From contig JBKHJN010000013.1 in NCBI GenBank assembly GCA_046538075.1, forward strand, positions 3,424 through 67,423: a stretch of DNA of 64,000 bases. Direction: 5' to 3'. Both the position numbers and the translations under genes were made by a program. The notes beneath the pieces are model-generated. The model was not told where the DNA came from. It was given only the letters and a program-made list of their open reading frames with translations, and did no database searches. Origin of the DNA: Desulfobacca_B sp046538075. Lineage in GTDB: Bacteria > Desulfobacterota > Desulfobaccia > Desulfobaccales > Desulfobaccaceae. How positions within the stretch are numbered: the first letter of the stretch is position 1; each line of letters starts with the position of its first letter. Of this stretch, positions 53,009-62,866 are shown in pieces.

Positions 53009-53379
53009 CTAGATCTCCACCCTGGTAAGTCGGGGATTTTTCTGGCTTTGAGCTCAGCCAGGGAAATTTCCACCGGTTTTTAAATTCCTCTTCGTCAGAA
53101 AGAATTTTTATCATTAACCCAAAAGTCGGGTCGACCGGATTTACCAACAAGAATTTTTCTCTACTCTGGCAGGATGAGAAAAACGGACCCAATTTTTGTT
53201 AATTACCACAGCCGCAGCCCCTTTTCCACTGGAATAAGCTGGCCTCCAGGATATTATTTTGGGTTTTCGGTCAGAGCCGGGTAATTCTATCTTATCGGCT
53301 CTAGTTTATTGACAAGCGCCAAGAAAAATATTACGGTTGATAAGGAATAATCTTTAATTTAAATCAACATGGTGATCTT
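53009..53379. other. Intergenic region with a C-terminal-like gene relic
   Basis: 371 bp between divergent genes. On the minus strand 53199-53270 reads in frame as a short C-terminus ending in WKRGCGCGN before TAA, but a stop lies just upstream and no start exists, so it looks like a relic. TTGACA at about 53311 has no good -10 partner. No Shine-Dalgarno precedes the start at 53380. Confidence 0.35.
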
Positions 53380-54435
53380 ATGGACGTCCTGCCCGCCTTA
53401 GCCGCCACCGGGATCGGCTCGGTGCCGTTTTTGAACTCCCAGGAAGCGGTCGCCTTGATCCTGAAATATTTGCCGGAACTGCCGTTCTGGCCACAGATGG
53501 TCAAACTGGGATTTCAAGAAGACATGGTGCCGCAAGCCGCCCGGGGCCTGCCGGGTCTCAGGCTCGATGCCGAAAATCGAACTGTGGTGCTGGACGGTCA
53601 GTCTGACCGGGAAGCGACCCTGACTGGATTTTATGAACTGGCCCTGGGCAGCGATTTAACTGCTTTTGCCTTGCACCCGGAAGAAGCCACCGGATTTTTT
53701 GACCTGCTGGCCGCGGTTCAGACCCGACCGCCGGCCTCACCGTCCTTCTTAAAAGGTCAAGTCGCCGGGCCGGTTACCTTTGCCGGTATGGTCAAGGACC
53801 AGCAGGGCAAAGCCATTCTTTTTGATCGGGAACTAAGCCAGGCCGTCACTCAAGGGTTGGCCTTAAAGGCCGCCTGGCAGGCCCAGAAAATCCGCAGCCT
53901 GGGAAAGCGGGCGGTGATCTTTTTCGATGAGCCCTATCTGACCGGCTTTGGCTCGGCCTTCATGCCCATTTCTCGGGCCGAAGTCATCGCCACTTTGACC
54001 GAAGCCATGGAAGCCTGCCGCCAGCACGGGGAGGTGCTGTTCGGCATCCACTGCTGCGGCAATACTGACTGGTCCATGCTGCTGGAGACCCCGATTGATA
54101 TCCTCAGCTTTGATGCCTACGGCTTTTTTGATACCCTGATCCTGTATGAGCAGAGCGTAAAAAATTTTCTGGCCCGGGGCGGTTATCTGGCCTGGGGAAT
54201 AGTTCCCACCAGCCCCACAGCTCCCCAAGAGGCGGTCGACCAACTCTGGGAGCGGTTTCAGGAGCAGGTCGTGCAGTTGGAAAAGACTGGACTGGACCGC
54301 AAGGCGCTGCTGTCCCAAAGCCTCCTCACTCCGGCCTGTGGACTGGCCTACCTGGCCCCGGAGCAGGCCCGACAGGCCTTGGTTTCCCTGGCGGAATTGA
54401 GTGCTCGAGCCCGGGGTTGGCAAGACAGCATCTGA
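53380..54435 (+). CDS. MetE/UROD-superfamily protein
   Basis: 351 residues with a TIM-barrel of the cobalamin-independent methionine synthase C-terminal / uroporphyrinogen decarboxylase type: ATGIGSVPF near the start, VAGPVTFAGM (about 128-137), FFDEPYL (about 186-192), GIHCCGNTDW (about 222-231) and LTPACGLAYL near the end. The His-Cys and later Cys suit a zinc site. Probably methyl transfer to a thiol (inference). It lacks the MetE N-terminal domain. Confidence 0.8.
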   Translation: MDVLPALAATGIGSVPFLNSQEAVALILKYLPELPFWPQMVKLGFQEDMVPQAARGLPGLRLDAENRTVVLDGQSDREATLTGFYELALGSDLTAFALHPEEATGFFDLLAAVQTRPPASPSFLKGQVAGPVTFAGMVKDQQGKAILFDRELSQAVTQGLALKAAWQAQKIRSLGKRAVIFFDEPYLTGFGSAFMPISRAEVIATLTEAMEACRQHGEVLFGIHCCGNTDWSMLLETPIDILSFDAYGFFDTLILYEQSVKNFLARGGYLAWGIVPTSPTAPQEAVDQLWERFQEQVVQLEKTGLDRKALLSQSLLTPACGLAYLAPEQARQALVSLAELSARARGWQDSI

Positions 54436-54498
54436 CCCTGAATCTGACCGCATTGACTTTCCCGCTTTAAGAATCTATCTTGGCCATAGGAGTTGCAA

Positions 54499-55206
54499 TT
54501 GAAATACTCAAGACTCAGTTTCGGACTACAGGGTTGCGGCTGGCTGATGGTGGCCGTGTTATTTTTCGGCCTGGGATGTGCCAGCACCCCCGAACCGCGG
54601 CCCTCCATAGCCGGCATTAACAAGGTCCTGTTGGTGGGATTCCCTGGCAAGGTCTACGACGATATGAACAAGGGGCGGCCAATTCTTTCTCTGGCCGAGA
54701 CCAAGCTGGCCATGGCCTCGAACTTTGATATTACCACTGATGACCGGGACCTCCGAGACCTGCAACTGGTGCAGTGGGGCCAGGTAGGCACTCCTTGTTT
54801 AACCTTTAAGATGCTTGATCCTGAGGAATCAGCTACCGTTGCCACTGAAAGAGTTATGGAGCTAGCCCGGGAGAAAAACGTCGATGCCATTATGATCGGT
54901 GGCCTGCGGCTCTATGCCGCCCGGGGTGGAGAATACCACCTGGCTCTGACCAAAAGTGTAATGCGCCGCAAGGGTGAGGAAATTCTGGGTGATGCGGAGA
55001 GCGATGTAATTCTGGAGGCCATTCTGGTCGGAGCCGACGGCAACTGTCGCTGGCACGGTCAGAAAGAAACCAGTATGAGTTTGGGCACCGGGTTGAAATC
55101 GCTGGCCCTTTTGGGCCGGGCAGGAGATGAGGTAGCTTATGACCGGATCGAGCGGGGGCTGACCTATCTGTTTGCCAATCTTCCCAAGCCGCCCCGGACT
55201 GATTGA
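54499..55206 (+). CDS. Lipoprotein, unknown function
   Basis: 235 residues from TTG 54499, with AGGAG six nt upstream. A TTG at 54493 is the other option. Signal peptide and lipobox GLGC, then a globular alpha/beta part with ETKLAMASNFDITT and DAIMIGGLRLYAARGGEYH. It resembles outer-membrane lipoproteins that carry a DUF799/CsgG-like fold, but I cannot assign it with confidence. Confidence 0.65.
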   Translation: MKYSRLSFGLQGCGWLMVAVLFFGLGCASTPEPRPSIAGINKVLLVGFPGKVYDDMNKGRPILSLAETKLAMASNFDITTDDRDLRDLQLVQWGQVGTPCLTFKMLDPEESATVATERVMELAREKNVDAIMIGGLRLYAARGGEYHLALTKSVMRRKGEEILGDAESDVILEAILVGADGNCRWHGQKETSMSLGTGLKSLALLGRAGDEVAYDRIERGLTYLFANLPKPPRTD

Positions 55207-55263
55207 TTTGTAGAGCACCCTAAGGGCAGTCTGGCCGGTTATTTTCAGAAAAGGAGATGATCC

Positions 55264-55665
55264 ATGAAAGTCCGAGATGTAATGATCAGAGACGTGGCCA
55301 CCTTAAATGTCGAGGATGAATTAAGCCTGGCCAACGATATCATGCAGTTAGGGCGTATCCGCCATCTTCCCGTCGTAGAAGGCAAAAAATTGGTGGGCAT
55401 CATTTCGGAACGGGACCTGTTCCGCACTTCATTGGCCCAGGCTCTGGGTTATGGCACTCGGGCGAGCCGCGATCTGATGAAAACCATTCGGATCAAGGAT
55501 ATCATGAAGACCGATTTAATAACCATCTTCCCGGAAGCAGAATTAAAAGAAGCGGTTCGGCTGATGCTGGATAAAAAAATCGGCTGTCTGCCAGTGGTCC
55601 AGGAAGGTGAATTAATCGGATTGATTACCGAAACCGATATCCTCTCTCAATATCTGAAGAGTTGA
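55264..55665 (+). CDS. CBS-domain pair protein
   Basis: 133 residues made of two CBS domains (about 1-60 and 75-130): VRDVMIRDVATL, GRIRHLPVVEG, GIISERDLF, IMKTDLITIFPE, GCLPVVQEGELIGLITETDIL. CBS pairs bind adenine nucleotides and signal energy state. AAGGAGA lies upstream. It stands alone between a lipoprotein gene and ilvE. Confidence 0.88.
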   Translation: MKVRDVMIRDVATLNVEDELSLANDIMQLGRIRHLPVVEGKKLVGIISERDLFRTSLAQALGYGTRASRDLMKTIRIKDIMKTDLITIFPEAELKEAVRLMLDKKIGCLPVVQEGELIGLITETDILSQYLKS

Positions 55666-55839
55666 TCCGGATCGACCTGCTGCCAGTAATAAAGGCCGCC
55701 TTTAGCTTGATGATCCGACTATGGGGAAAAATACCGCAACCGTAAAGGGGAGAGCCGCTTTCTGATTATTCGGCGGGACAGCGGCGGCAGGCCCGATGAT
55801 TATCCAGGTTCAGGTGTTTTAAGGTCAGACCAGAAAATC

Positions 55840-56757
55840 TCAAATATAAGTCAGCCAGGAAGTATAGCGGGGATTTTCCCCTTTGACCACCTCAAAATAG
55901 GCCTTCTGCAACTGGAGAGTAACAGGTCCCGGCTGGCCCGGACCGATCCGCCGATCATCCACTTCCCGGACCGGAGTGACTTCAGCGGCGGTACCGGTTA
56001 AGAAGACCTCATCAGCGATGTAGAGCTTGTCTCGGCTGAACCGCTCTTCTTTGACGGTCAGCCCCAGGTCTTGGGCCAAGGTGATGATGCTGTCCCGGGT
56101 AATCCCCGCCAGGATGGCCGAGACCGGCGGGGTCTCCAGGATGCCCTTTTTGACTATGAAAATATTCTCTCCTGACGCTTCCGCCACATAACCCTCGGTG
56201 TCGAGCAACAGGGCTTCGTCATAGCCAGCCTGCGTCACCTCCCGTTTGGCTAGGATCGAGTTGACATAATTCCCCACGGTTTTGGTCCGGGTCATCATAA
56301 TATTGACGTGATGGCGAATAAATGAAGAAGTCTTGACCCGAATGCCGCGGCGCATGCCCTCGTCGCCCAAGTAAGCCCCCCAGGGCCAGGTGATGATCGC
56401 CACCCGGATGGGATTATTCTGAGGATGCAATCCCATGACGCCGTCCCCAATAAAGACCAGGGGCCGGATATAACCCCCATTCGTCCCATTAACCCTGACC
56501 GTCTCAATGCAGGCCTGGTCGATCTCTTCGGGGCTATAGGGCATAATCATTTGAATGACATGGGCCGAATCAAACAGCCGTTCGGTATGCTCGGGCAAAC
56601 GGAAGATGGCGGTGCGGCCATCATGGGTCTGATAAGCCCGGATACCCTCAAAGGTCCCCAAGCCATAATGCAAGGTATGAGTGAGAATATGGACCTGAGC
56701 TTCGTCCCATGGCACAAATTTCCCATCCAACCAGATAAATTTAGTTTTTTCAACCAT
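55840..56757 (-). CDS. ilvE: Branched-chain amino acid aminotransferase
   Basis: A PLP enzyme for the last step of Leu, Ile and Val synthesis. It is 305 residues, usual length. The PLP lysine is K159, the same number as in E. coli IlvE, in RTKTVGNY, and the YGLGTFEGIRAY opening is typical. ASGENIF binds the cofactor. Monocistronic on the minus strand. Confidence 0.93.
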   Translation of the reverse strand: MVEKTKFIWLDGKFVPWDEAQVHILTHTLHYGLGTFEGIRAYQTHDGRTAIFRLPEHTERLFDSAHVIQMIMPYSPEEIDQACIETVRVNGTNGGYIRPLVFIGDGVMGLHPQNNPIRVAIITWPWGAYLGDEGMRRGIRVKTSSFIRHHVNIMMTRTKTVGNYVNSILAKREVTQAGYDEALLLDTEGYVAEASGENIFIVKKGILETPPVSAILAGITRDSIITLAQDLGLTVKEERFSRDKLYIADEVFLTGTAAEVTPVREVDDRRIGPGQPGPVTLQLQKAYFEVVKGENPRYTSWLTYI

Positions 56758-57069
56758 CTGTTACTCCTTCAGGCCATACGTGCAATTTTTTAGCGCATTT
56801 TCCCGGGGATGTCAAATAATATTTCCCGTCCGGGGGGCATCCAGGTTTTGTTTGCAATCTGGTCGGTAAATGTGTAATTTAACAAAATACCAGATATTTA
56901 TTAGGGAATAAGCAAGTTGTATTTCCTGATTTTTGAGGCCTGACTCTGGGGCCGGAAGCAATCCGCCTGTTAAATTCTATACTTAAATGATTGTTAATAT
57001 GTATTTAACATCAATGGTTGGGAAGATAATTTTTATCCAGTCAGCGATACTTAGGGCTCATTGCTAGTT
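56758..57069. other. Divergent intergenic region, ilvE / Gfo-Idh
   Basis: About 310 bp, AT-rich. A dyad TGTTAA, 7 nt, TTAACA lies at 56992-57010. No leader peptide or attenuator for ilvE was seen, and no clear promoter. Confidence 0.4.
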
Positions 57070-58011
57070 ATGTCACCGATCACCGTAGGGGTCATCGGCG
57101 TGGGCTATCTGGGGCGGTTTCACGCGGAGAAATATGCCGCCCTGGAACCGGCAAAGCTGGTCGGGGTGGTAGATCTCGATTTCCAGCGGGCGGCTCAAGT
57201 AGCAGAGGCCTGCCGCACCAAGGCCTTTCAGGATTATCGGGAGCTGCTGCCGCTGGTCCAGGCCGTCAGTGTGGCGGTGTTCACTTCCCAGCATTTCAAT
57301 GTGGTCCGGGACTGCCTGCTCCAGGGCTGCGATGTCTTGGTGGAAAAACCCCTGGCGACGACGGTGACCGAGGCCCAAGAACTGGTCCACCTAGCCCGAC
57401 AGCAGGGACGGATATTGCAGGTCGGCCACCTGGAGCGCTTTAACCCCGCGGTAGAAGAACTGGTCCGGCGGGTCAGCCAGCCACAATTCATTGAAACCCA
57501 TCGCCTGGCCTTTTTCAAGGAGCGGGCTACGGATGTGGATGTGGTTTTGGACCTGATGATTCATGACCTGGACCTAACCTTGTCGCTGGTGCCCGGCCAA
57601 ATCAAAGAAATCCGGGGCGCAGGAATCTCAGTGCTCACTGATACCATTGATCTGGCCAACGCCCGTTTGGAATTTGATACCGGCTGCATTGCCAACCTGA
57701 CCGCCAGCCGGGTGTCATTTAAGAGTATGCGGAAATTTCGGCTGTTCGAACCCCGGGCTTACCTGTCTCTGGATTTTGAAAAGCGGGAGTTGACTTGTGT
57801 AGAAAAGACCGACCAGGCGGGTGGCATCTATCCCGGCATTAACCTCGAGAATCTGAGTTTTCCTCCGGCTGATCCTTTAATGAAGGAGATTGCCGCTTTT
57901 CTAGAAGCGGTGGCCCACCGGCAAGAACCGGTAGTCAGCGGCGAAGCCGGCAAGGCGGCCCTGGCCCTGGCACTGGACATCAATGCCGCCATGCGCAAGG
58001 CCAAGGCATAA
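57070..58011 (+). CDS. Gfo/Idh/MocA-family oxidoreductase
   Basis: 313 residues from ATG 57070 (a TTG at 57061 is alternative). NAD(P)-binding GVIGVGYLGRFH near the start, EKPLATT (about 94-100) with the catalytic Lys, and DVVLDLMIHDLDL (about 158-170) with the His. In many deltaproteobacteria such a gene sits between lpx genes and lpxB, as here, with lpxB 102 bp downstream. The sugar substrate is unknown. Confidence 0.85.
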   Translation: MSPITVGVIGVGYLGRFHAEKYAALEPAKLVGVVDLDFQRAAQVAEACRTKAFQDYRELLPLVQAVSVAVFTSQHFNVVRDCLLQGCDVLVEKPLATTVTEAQELVHLARQQGRILQVGHLERFNPAVEELVRRVSQPQFIETHRLAFFKERATDVDVVLDLMIHDLDLTLSLVPGQIKEIRGAGISVLTDTIDLANARLEFDTGCIANLTASRVSFKSMRKFRLFEPRAYLSLDFEKRELTCVEKTDQAGGIYPGINLENLSFPPADPLMKEIAAFLEAVAHRQEPVVSGEAGKAALALALDINAAMRKAKA

Positions 58012-58113
58012 GGATTAGATGCAATTATATAAAATCTCTTTAACCCCCGGTTGCCAAGCGAAGCTTAAAGAGTAGAATAAATATAAATCAATAATCACCC
58101 CAGATCAGATGTT

Positions 58114-59286
58114 TTGAATTCACGACCGAAAACCAAAAACCAAAAACCCCAAATCATGGTGGTGGCCGGCGAGAGTTCCGGCGACCAACACGCCGCCCGG
58201 CTGGTGGCGGCGATCCAGGAGCAGTTGCCGGAGGCCGGATTTTACGGCATCGGCGGTGATTATTTGGCCCGCCAGGGGGTAAAGATTGCCTGCCCCGCCC
58301 AAGACCTGGCAGTGGTCGGTTTATGGGAAGTGGCGGAAAAGCTGCCGGCGGTAGGGAAAGCCCTGGCAGATTTGTGGCGCTATCTCAAGGAAACCCGGCC
58401 GCAACTGGCCATTCTGGTCGATTATCCGGATTTTAACTTCTGGGTAGCCCGTTTTGCCCGACATTTTGGGGTGCCGGTGCTATACTATATCAGCCCCCAG
58501 GTCTGGGCCTGGCGGCGTTACCGGGTGCATACCATTGCCCGCCTAGTGGATCGGATGGTGGTGATCTTCCCCTTCGAAGAGGAATTCTACCAGGAGCACG
58601 GCGTCGCCGTCACCTACGTGGGCCACCCGCTGTTCGAGACCATGCCGGAGCTGCCGCCCCGTCCACAACTGCGGCGTCAACTGGGGCTAGTCGACCAGGA
58701 CCTGGCCATTGCGCTGCTGCCCGGCAGCCGGGCCAGCGAGATTGAGCGCCTGCTGCCGATCATGCTGGCCGGGGCCGAAATTGTGCAGCAGCAGGTTCGG
58801 CGATGCCGCTTTCTGTTGCCGCAGGCGGCGACCGCCCCGCCTGAGCTGATTGCTGATCTGACCTCTGGCCGGCGGCTGCCCCTGCAGATCTTACAGGGGC
58901 AGACCAGTGAAGTGTTGGCCGCGGCTGACCTAGCAGTGGTAACTTCGGGCACTGCCACCCTGGAAGCCGCGCTGGGGGGCACCCCGATGGTCATAGTTTA
59001 TCGCCTGGCCCCGCTCAGTTACCAGGTGGGGAAGCGGCTGATTCGGGTCAATCATATCGGCATGGTCAATCTGTTGGCCAAAGAGGGTTTGTTCCCGGAA
59101 CTTATTCAGGACCGGCTGACCCCGGCGGCACTGGCAGCTGAGATCCAGAATCTTCTGACCAACCCCCAACTTTTAGGACGGATACGTTCCGGCCTGAAAC
59201 GGGTAATTCATAGCTTACAAGGTATTGGCGCCTCCCGCCGGGCCGCTCAGGTGGCCCTGGAACTGCTGGGCGCCGCTGCTCGATAA
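58114..59286 (+). CDS. lpxB: Lipid-A-disaccharide synthase
   Basis: A GT-B glycosyltransferase that joins UDP-diacylglucosamine and lipid X in lipid A synthesis. It is 390 residues from TTG 58114. ATG 58156 gives a shorter N-terminus nearer the family norm. VVAGESSGDQHAARL (start region), PQVWAWRRYR (about 130) and LLPGSRASEI (about 208) are characteristic. The first codons are a low-complexity CCAAAAA repeat. The aldolase gene follows. Confidence 0.93.
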   Translation: MNSRPKTKNQKPQIMVVAGESSGDQHAARLVAAIQEQLPEAGFYGIGGDYLARQGVKIACPAQDLAVVGLWEVAEKLPAVGKALADLWRYLKETRPQLAILVDYPDFNFWVARFARHFGVPVLYYISPQVWAWRRYRVHTIARLVDRMVVIFPFEEEFYQEHGVAVTYVGHPLFETMPELPPRPQLRRQLGLVDQDLAIALLPGSRASEIERLLPIMLAGAEIVQQQVRRCRFLLPQAATAPPELIADLTSGRRLPLQILQGQTSEVLAAADLAVVTSGTATLEAALGGTPMVIVYRLAPLSYQVGKRLIRVNHIGMVNLLAKEGLFPELIQDRLTPAALAAEIQNLLTNPQLLGRIRSGLKRVIHSLQGIGASRRAAQVALELLGAAAR

Positions 59287-59336
59287 AAGGTTGCTGCCAA
59301 GTTAAATCAACCCAAGCAATATTATAAGGAGGCTCG

Positions 59337-60389
59337 ATGTATTCCAAAATTCACAGTTTGTTGGGACCGGAAGCTGAAGGCTTATTGACTCACACCTGCG
59401 CTGGCATTCCCAAAGAAACGCTCCACCTGCCGGGGCCGGATTTTATCAACCGGGTGCTGGAGCCCAGCGATCGGCCGGTGGGCGTGCTCCGCTCTTTGTC
59501 GTGCATCTTAAATCATGGCCGCCTGGCCAGGACCGGCTATGTTTCCATCCTGCCGGTTGATCAGGGAATCGAGCATTCCGCCGGGGCCTCATTTGCTCCT
59601 AATCCCATCTATTTTGACCCGGAGAATATCGTCAGGCTGGCCATTGAAGGCGGCTGCAATGCCGTGGCCTCCACCCTGGGGGTGCTGGGCTCGGTAGCCC
59701 GGCGCTATGCGCACCAGATCCCTTTCCTAGTAAAGATCAATCACAATGAACTTCTTACCTATCCTAATATTTATGACCAGACCCTGTTTGCCCGGGTGGA
59801 GCAGGCCTTTGATTTGGGGGCGGTGGCGGTGGGGGCCACCATCTATTATGGCTCGACCGAAAGTCGCCGCCAGATTCAGGAAATCAGCGAAGCCTTTGAA
59901 GCCGCTCATGAACTGGGTATGGTAACGGTGCTGTGGTGTTACCTGCGCAACCCGGCTTTTAAAACGGGTGACACAGATTATCATAGCGCTGCTGATCTGA
60001 CCGGGCAGGCCAACCACTTGGGGGTGACTATCCAGGCAGATATTGTTAAACAGAAACAGCCTGAGGTGAACGGCGGCTACACTGCCCTCAAGTTTGGCAA
60101 GACCAATGCCCGGGTCTACTCTGAGCTGGCCGGCGACCACCCCATCGACATGACCCGCTACCAGGTGGCCAACTGCTACATGGGCCGGGTGGGGCTGATC
60201 AATTCCGGGGGTGCCTCGGGGAAAAACGACCTGGCGGCCGCCACCCGCACCGCGGTGATCAATAAACGGGCCGGGGGCATGGGACTGATTTCCGGCCGCA
60301 AGGCCTTCCAGCGCCCCATGGCCGAAGGGGTGGAATTGTTGAACGCCATCCAGAACGTCTATCTGTGCCCGGAAGTTACCATTGCCTGA
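59337..60389 (+). CDS. fbaB: Class I fructose-bisphosphate aldolase, archaeal (DhnA/FbaB) type
   Basis: Splits or forms fructose-1,6-bisphosphate through a Schiff base. It is 350 residues. The Schiff-base Lys is K238 in QADIVKQKQ, close to its place in E. coli FbaB, and PVDQGIEHS (about 73-81) marks the family. AAGGAGG is well placed. Archaeal-type aldolases are common in anaerobes. It lies 50 bp after lpxB. Confidence 0.93.
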   Translation: MYSKIHSLLGPEAEGLLTHTCAGIPKETLHLPGPDFINRVLEPSDRPVGVLRSLSCILNHGRLARTGYVSILPVDQGIEHSAGASFAPNPIYFDPENIVRLAIEGGCNAVASTLGVLGSVARRYAHQIPFLVKINHNELLTYPNIYDQTLFARVEQAFDLGAVAVGATIYYGSTESRRQIQEISEAFEAAHELGMVTVLWCYLRNPAFKTGDTDYHSAADLTGQANHLGVTIQADIVKQKQPEVNGGYTALKFGKTNARVYSELAGDHPIDMTRYQVANCYMGRVGLINSGGASGKNDLAAATRTAVINKRAGGMGLISGRKAFQRPMAEGVELLNAIQNVYLCPEVTIA

Positions 60390-60477
60390 TGAGCCGGTTT
60401 GAGGAAAAGGGTTGGGTCAGAGCTGGCAGCCAAGCCAGGTCCAGGGCCCTACCCTGGTTTCCCGTGGGATTAGCCTG

Positions 60478-61119
60478 ATGTTTACTGGATTGATAGAAGG
60501 CATGGGGGAGATCACTGGGATCACCCGGGTGGCGGATGGGTTGCGGCTGGCCATCAGCCCGCCCTTTGATCTGGCCGAGGTCCGGTTGGGGGATTCCATT
60601 GCCGTCAGCGGCGCCTGCCTTACGGTAGTCGAACTCAGGGGCGGTGAGTTCATCGTCGAGGTCTCGGCCGAGACCCTGGCCCGAACTACTTTATCCTTGA
60701 AAAAGAGGCGTGATCTGGTAAACTTAGAGCGAGCCCTGCGGCTCGGAGATCGACTGGGAGGGCACCTGGTCACCGGCCACGTCGATGACGTCGGGACGGT
60801 GCAGGAAAAAATAGTCGGCCCTCAGTCCTGGCGTCTAAAAATTGCTCTCTCGGCCCAGTGGGGGCGCTATGTCGTCGAAAAAGGCTCGATCGCCGTGGAG
60901 GGTATTAGCCTGACAGTAAATTCTTGCGGCCCGGATTGGTTTATGGTGAACATTATCCCTTATACGGCTCAACATACTACCATTGCCGGCTTGGCCGCGG
61001 GCGCCCGGGTCAATATCGAAACCGATATTATCGGTAAATACGTGGCCAAATTGCTAAGGCCCAAAACCGACACCGGAGGGGTAACCACAGAATTACTCCT
61101 GCGTCACAATTTTAGTTAA
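60478..61119 (+). CDS. ribE: Riboflavin synthase alpha subunit
   Basis: Dismutates two 6,7-dimethyl-8-ribityllumazines to riboflavin. It is 213 residues from ATG 60478, giving the exact family start MFTGLIEG. A longer upstream frame adds a non-family tail. Two lumazine-binding repeats are visible, with SGACLTV and GGHLVTGHVD in the first and VEGISLTVN in the second. Part of ribE-ribBA-ribH-nusB. Confidence 0.95.
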   Translation: MFTGLIEGMGEITGITRVADGLRLAISPPFDLAEVRLGDSIAVSGACLTVVELRGGEFIVEVSAETLARTTLSLKKRRDLVNLERALRLGDRLGGHLVTGHVDDVGTVQEKIVGPQSWRLKIALSAQWGRYVVEKGSIAVEGISLTVNSCGPDWFMVNIIPYTAQHTTIAGLAAGARVNIETDIIGKYVAKLLRPKTDTGGVTTELLLRHNFS

Positions 61120-61175
61120 TAACAAGACTTAGGATCATAAGTTAGAAAATTAATATTTAAAAGGAATATGGTAAC

Positions 61176-62378
61176 ATGCCGATCGCACCGATCGAAGAAG
61201 TAATTGCTGATATCCAACAGGGCCGGATAATCATTTTAGTTGATGATGAAGACCGGGAAAATGAGGGGGATTTGACCCTGGCGGCCGAAAAAGTAACCCC
61301 GGAGGCCATCAATTTCATGGCTCGTTTTGGCCGGGGCCTGATTTGCCTGGCCCTGAGCCCGGAGATTATTGAGCGGCTGCAGATTCCGATGATGGTGAGC
61401 CGTAATACCTCTCCCTTTCGAACTGCCTTCACCGTCTCTATTGAAGCCAAACGGGGGGTGACGACCGGAATTTCTGCGGCGGACCGCGCCACCACCATCC
61501 GGACCGCGGTCGCTGATGACACCGCCCCCGAAGATTTGGTCAGCCCTGGTCATGTCTTCCCGTTGCGGGCCCGGAAAGGCGGAGTTCTGGTGCGCACCGG
61601 TCAGACGGAAGGCTCGGTCGATCTGGCCCGGCTGGCCGGTTTGAAACCCGCCGCAGTCATCTGTGAGGTTATGAAAGACGACGGCACCATGGCCCGGATG
61701 GCAGACCTGGAGAGCTTTGCGGCCCAGCATGACCTGAAGATCGCCACCATTGCTGATCTGGTGGCCTACCGGTTGGGCCACGAGTCCTTTGTGCACCGCC
61801 GGGCGGTTACCAAACTGCCGACCTATCATGGCGAATTCACTGCCATCGCCTATGAGAATGACATTGATGATTTTCAGCACCTGGCCCTGATCAAGGGCGA
61901 GATCCGGCCGGATACCCCCGTGCTGGTTCGGGTCCATTCCGAGTGCCTGACCGGGGATGTCTTTGGCTCTTTGCGCTGCGACTGTGGTGATCAGTTGATT
62001 TCTGCGATGCAAAAGGTAGAGGCGGAAGGCTGCGGAGTGATAATTTATATGCATCAGGAAGGCCGCGGGATTGGACTGGTCAACAAGCTGCGGGCCTATG
62101 AGCTTCAGGATCAGGGGGCGGACACCGTGGAAGCCAACGTTGCCCTGGGATTTAAAGCAGACCTGCGGGATTATGGCATTGGCGCCCAGATTCTGCGTGA
62201 CCTGGGAGTGCGGCAGATGCGCCTGATGACCAATAATCCCAAGAAGATCATTGGCTTGGAGGGCTACGGACTCAAGGTCGTAGAGCGGGTGCCGCTGGAA
62301 GTTCCTCCGAACCGGGAAAATGCGAAATATCTCAAAACCAAATGTCTGAAGATGGGCCATTTGCTCGATTTGGCGTAA
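61176..62378 (+). CDS. ribBA: Bifunctional DHBP synthase / GTP cyclohydrolase II
   Basis: Two entry enzymes of riboflavin synthesis in one chain of 400 residues. The N-half (about 1-200) is 3,4-dihydroxy-2-butanone-4-phosphate synthase with DDEDRENEGDL at about 20-30. The C-half (about 205-400) is GTP cyclohydrolase II with SECLTGDVFGSLRCDCG, where the Cys residues hold zinc. ATG with weak AAGGA upstream. Confidence 0.95.
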   Translation: MPIAPIEEVIADIQQGRIIILVDDEDRENEGDLTLAAEKVTPEAINFMARFGRGLICLALSPEIIERLQIPMMVSRNTSPFRTAFTVSIEAKRGVTTGISAADRATTIRTAVADDTAPEDLVSPGHVFPLRARKGGVLVRTGQTEGSVDLARLAGLKPAAVICEVMKDDGTMARMADLESFAAQHDLKIATIADLVAYRLGHESFVHRRAVTKLPTYHGEFTAIAYENDIDDFQHLALIKGEIRPDTPVLVRVHSECLTGDVFGSLRCDCGDQLISAMQKVEAEGCGVIIYMHQEGRGIGLVNKLRAYELQDQGADTVEANVALGFKADLRDYGIGAQILRDLGVRQMRLMTNNPKKIIGLEGYGLKVVERVPLEVPPNRENAKYLKTKCLKMGHLLDLA

Positions 62379-62389
62379 AGGGGATCGGC

Positions 62390-62860
62390 ATGATCAAGAC
62401 GGTGGAAGGCAAACTCCTGGCGGAGGGACTGAGATTTGCCCTGGTAGTGAGTCGATTCAATGATTTTATCTGCAATCGCCTGCTGAGCGGGGCCCTGGAT
62501 GGACTGATCCGCAAGGGAGCGCGGGAAGAGGATGTGAAAATCTTTATGGTGCCGGGAGCTTTTGAAATTCCCCTGGTCGCCAAGAAACTGGCCCAGAGCC
62601 AAGCCTTTGATGCGGTCATCTGCCTGGCCGCGGTGATCCGGGGAGCGACGCCGCATTTTGATTATGTGGCCTCCGAGGTCAGCAAGGGCATTGCCAACGC
62701 CTCGCTGGAGACCGGAATGCCGATCATTTATGGGGTGCTGACCACTGATACCCTGGAGCAGGCCATCGAGCGGGCGGGCAGCAAGGCCGGCAACAAAGGC
62801 TTTGCCGCCGCCGAAGCGGCCATCGAAATGGTCAACCTGTTGCGGCAGATCGGAGTTTAG
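62390..62860 (+). CDS. ribH: 6,7-dimethyl-8-ribityllumazine synthase
   Basis: 156 residues from ATG 62390, with AAGGGGATC before it. A longer frame from 62342 overlaps ribBA and is not needed. VSRFNDFICNRL (about 20-31), VPGAFEIP (about 54-61) and ATPHFDY are family motifs, and the product forms a 60-mer or pentamer. Follows ribBA by 11 bp. Confidence 0.95.
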   Translation: MIKTVEGKLLAEGLRFALVVSRFNDFICNRLLSGALDGLIRKGAREEDVKIFMVPGAFEIPLVAKKLAQSQAFDAVICLAAVIRGATPHFDYVASEVSKGIANASLETGMPIIYGVLTTDTLEQAIERAGSKAGNKGFAAAEAAIEMVNLLRQIGV

Positions 62861-62866
62861 CCATTT

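Noticed and set aside
58114..58155. CCAAAAA runs at the lpxB start as a regulatory repeat
   Set aside because: Only two or three units; more likely low-complexity DNA near an uncertain start codon.
61236..62360. 374-codon minus-strand frame inside ribBA
   Set aside because: Exact antisense of a recognised bifunctional riboflavin gene; the translation has no family features.
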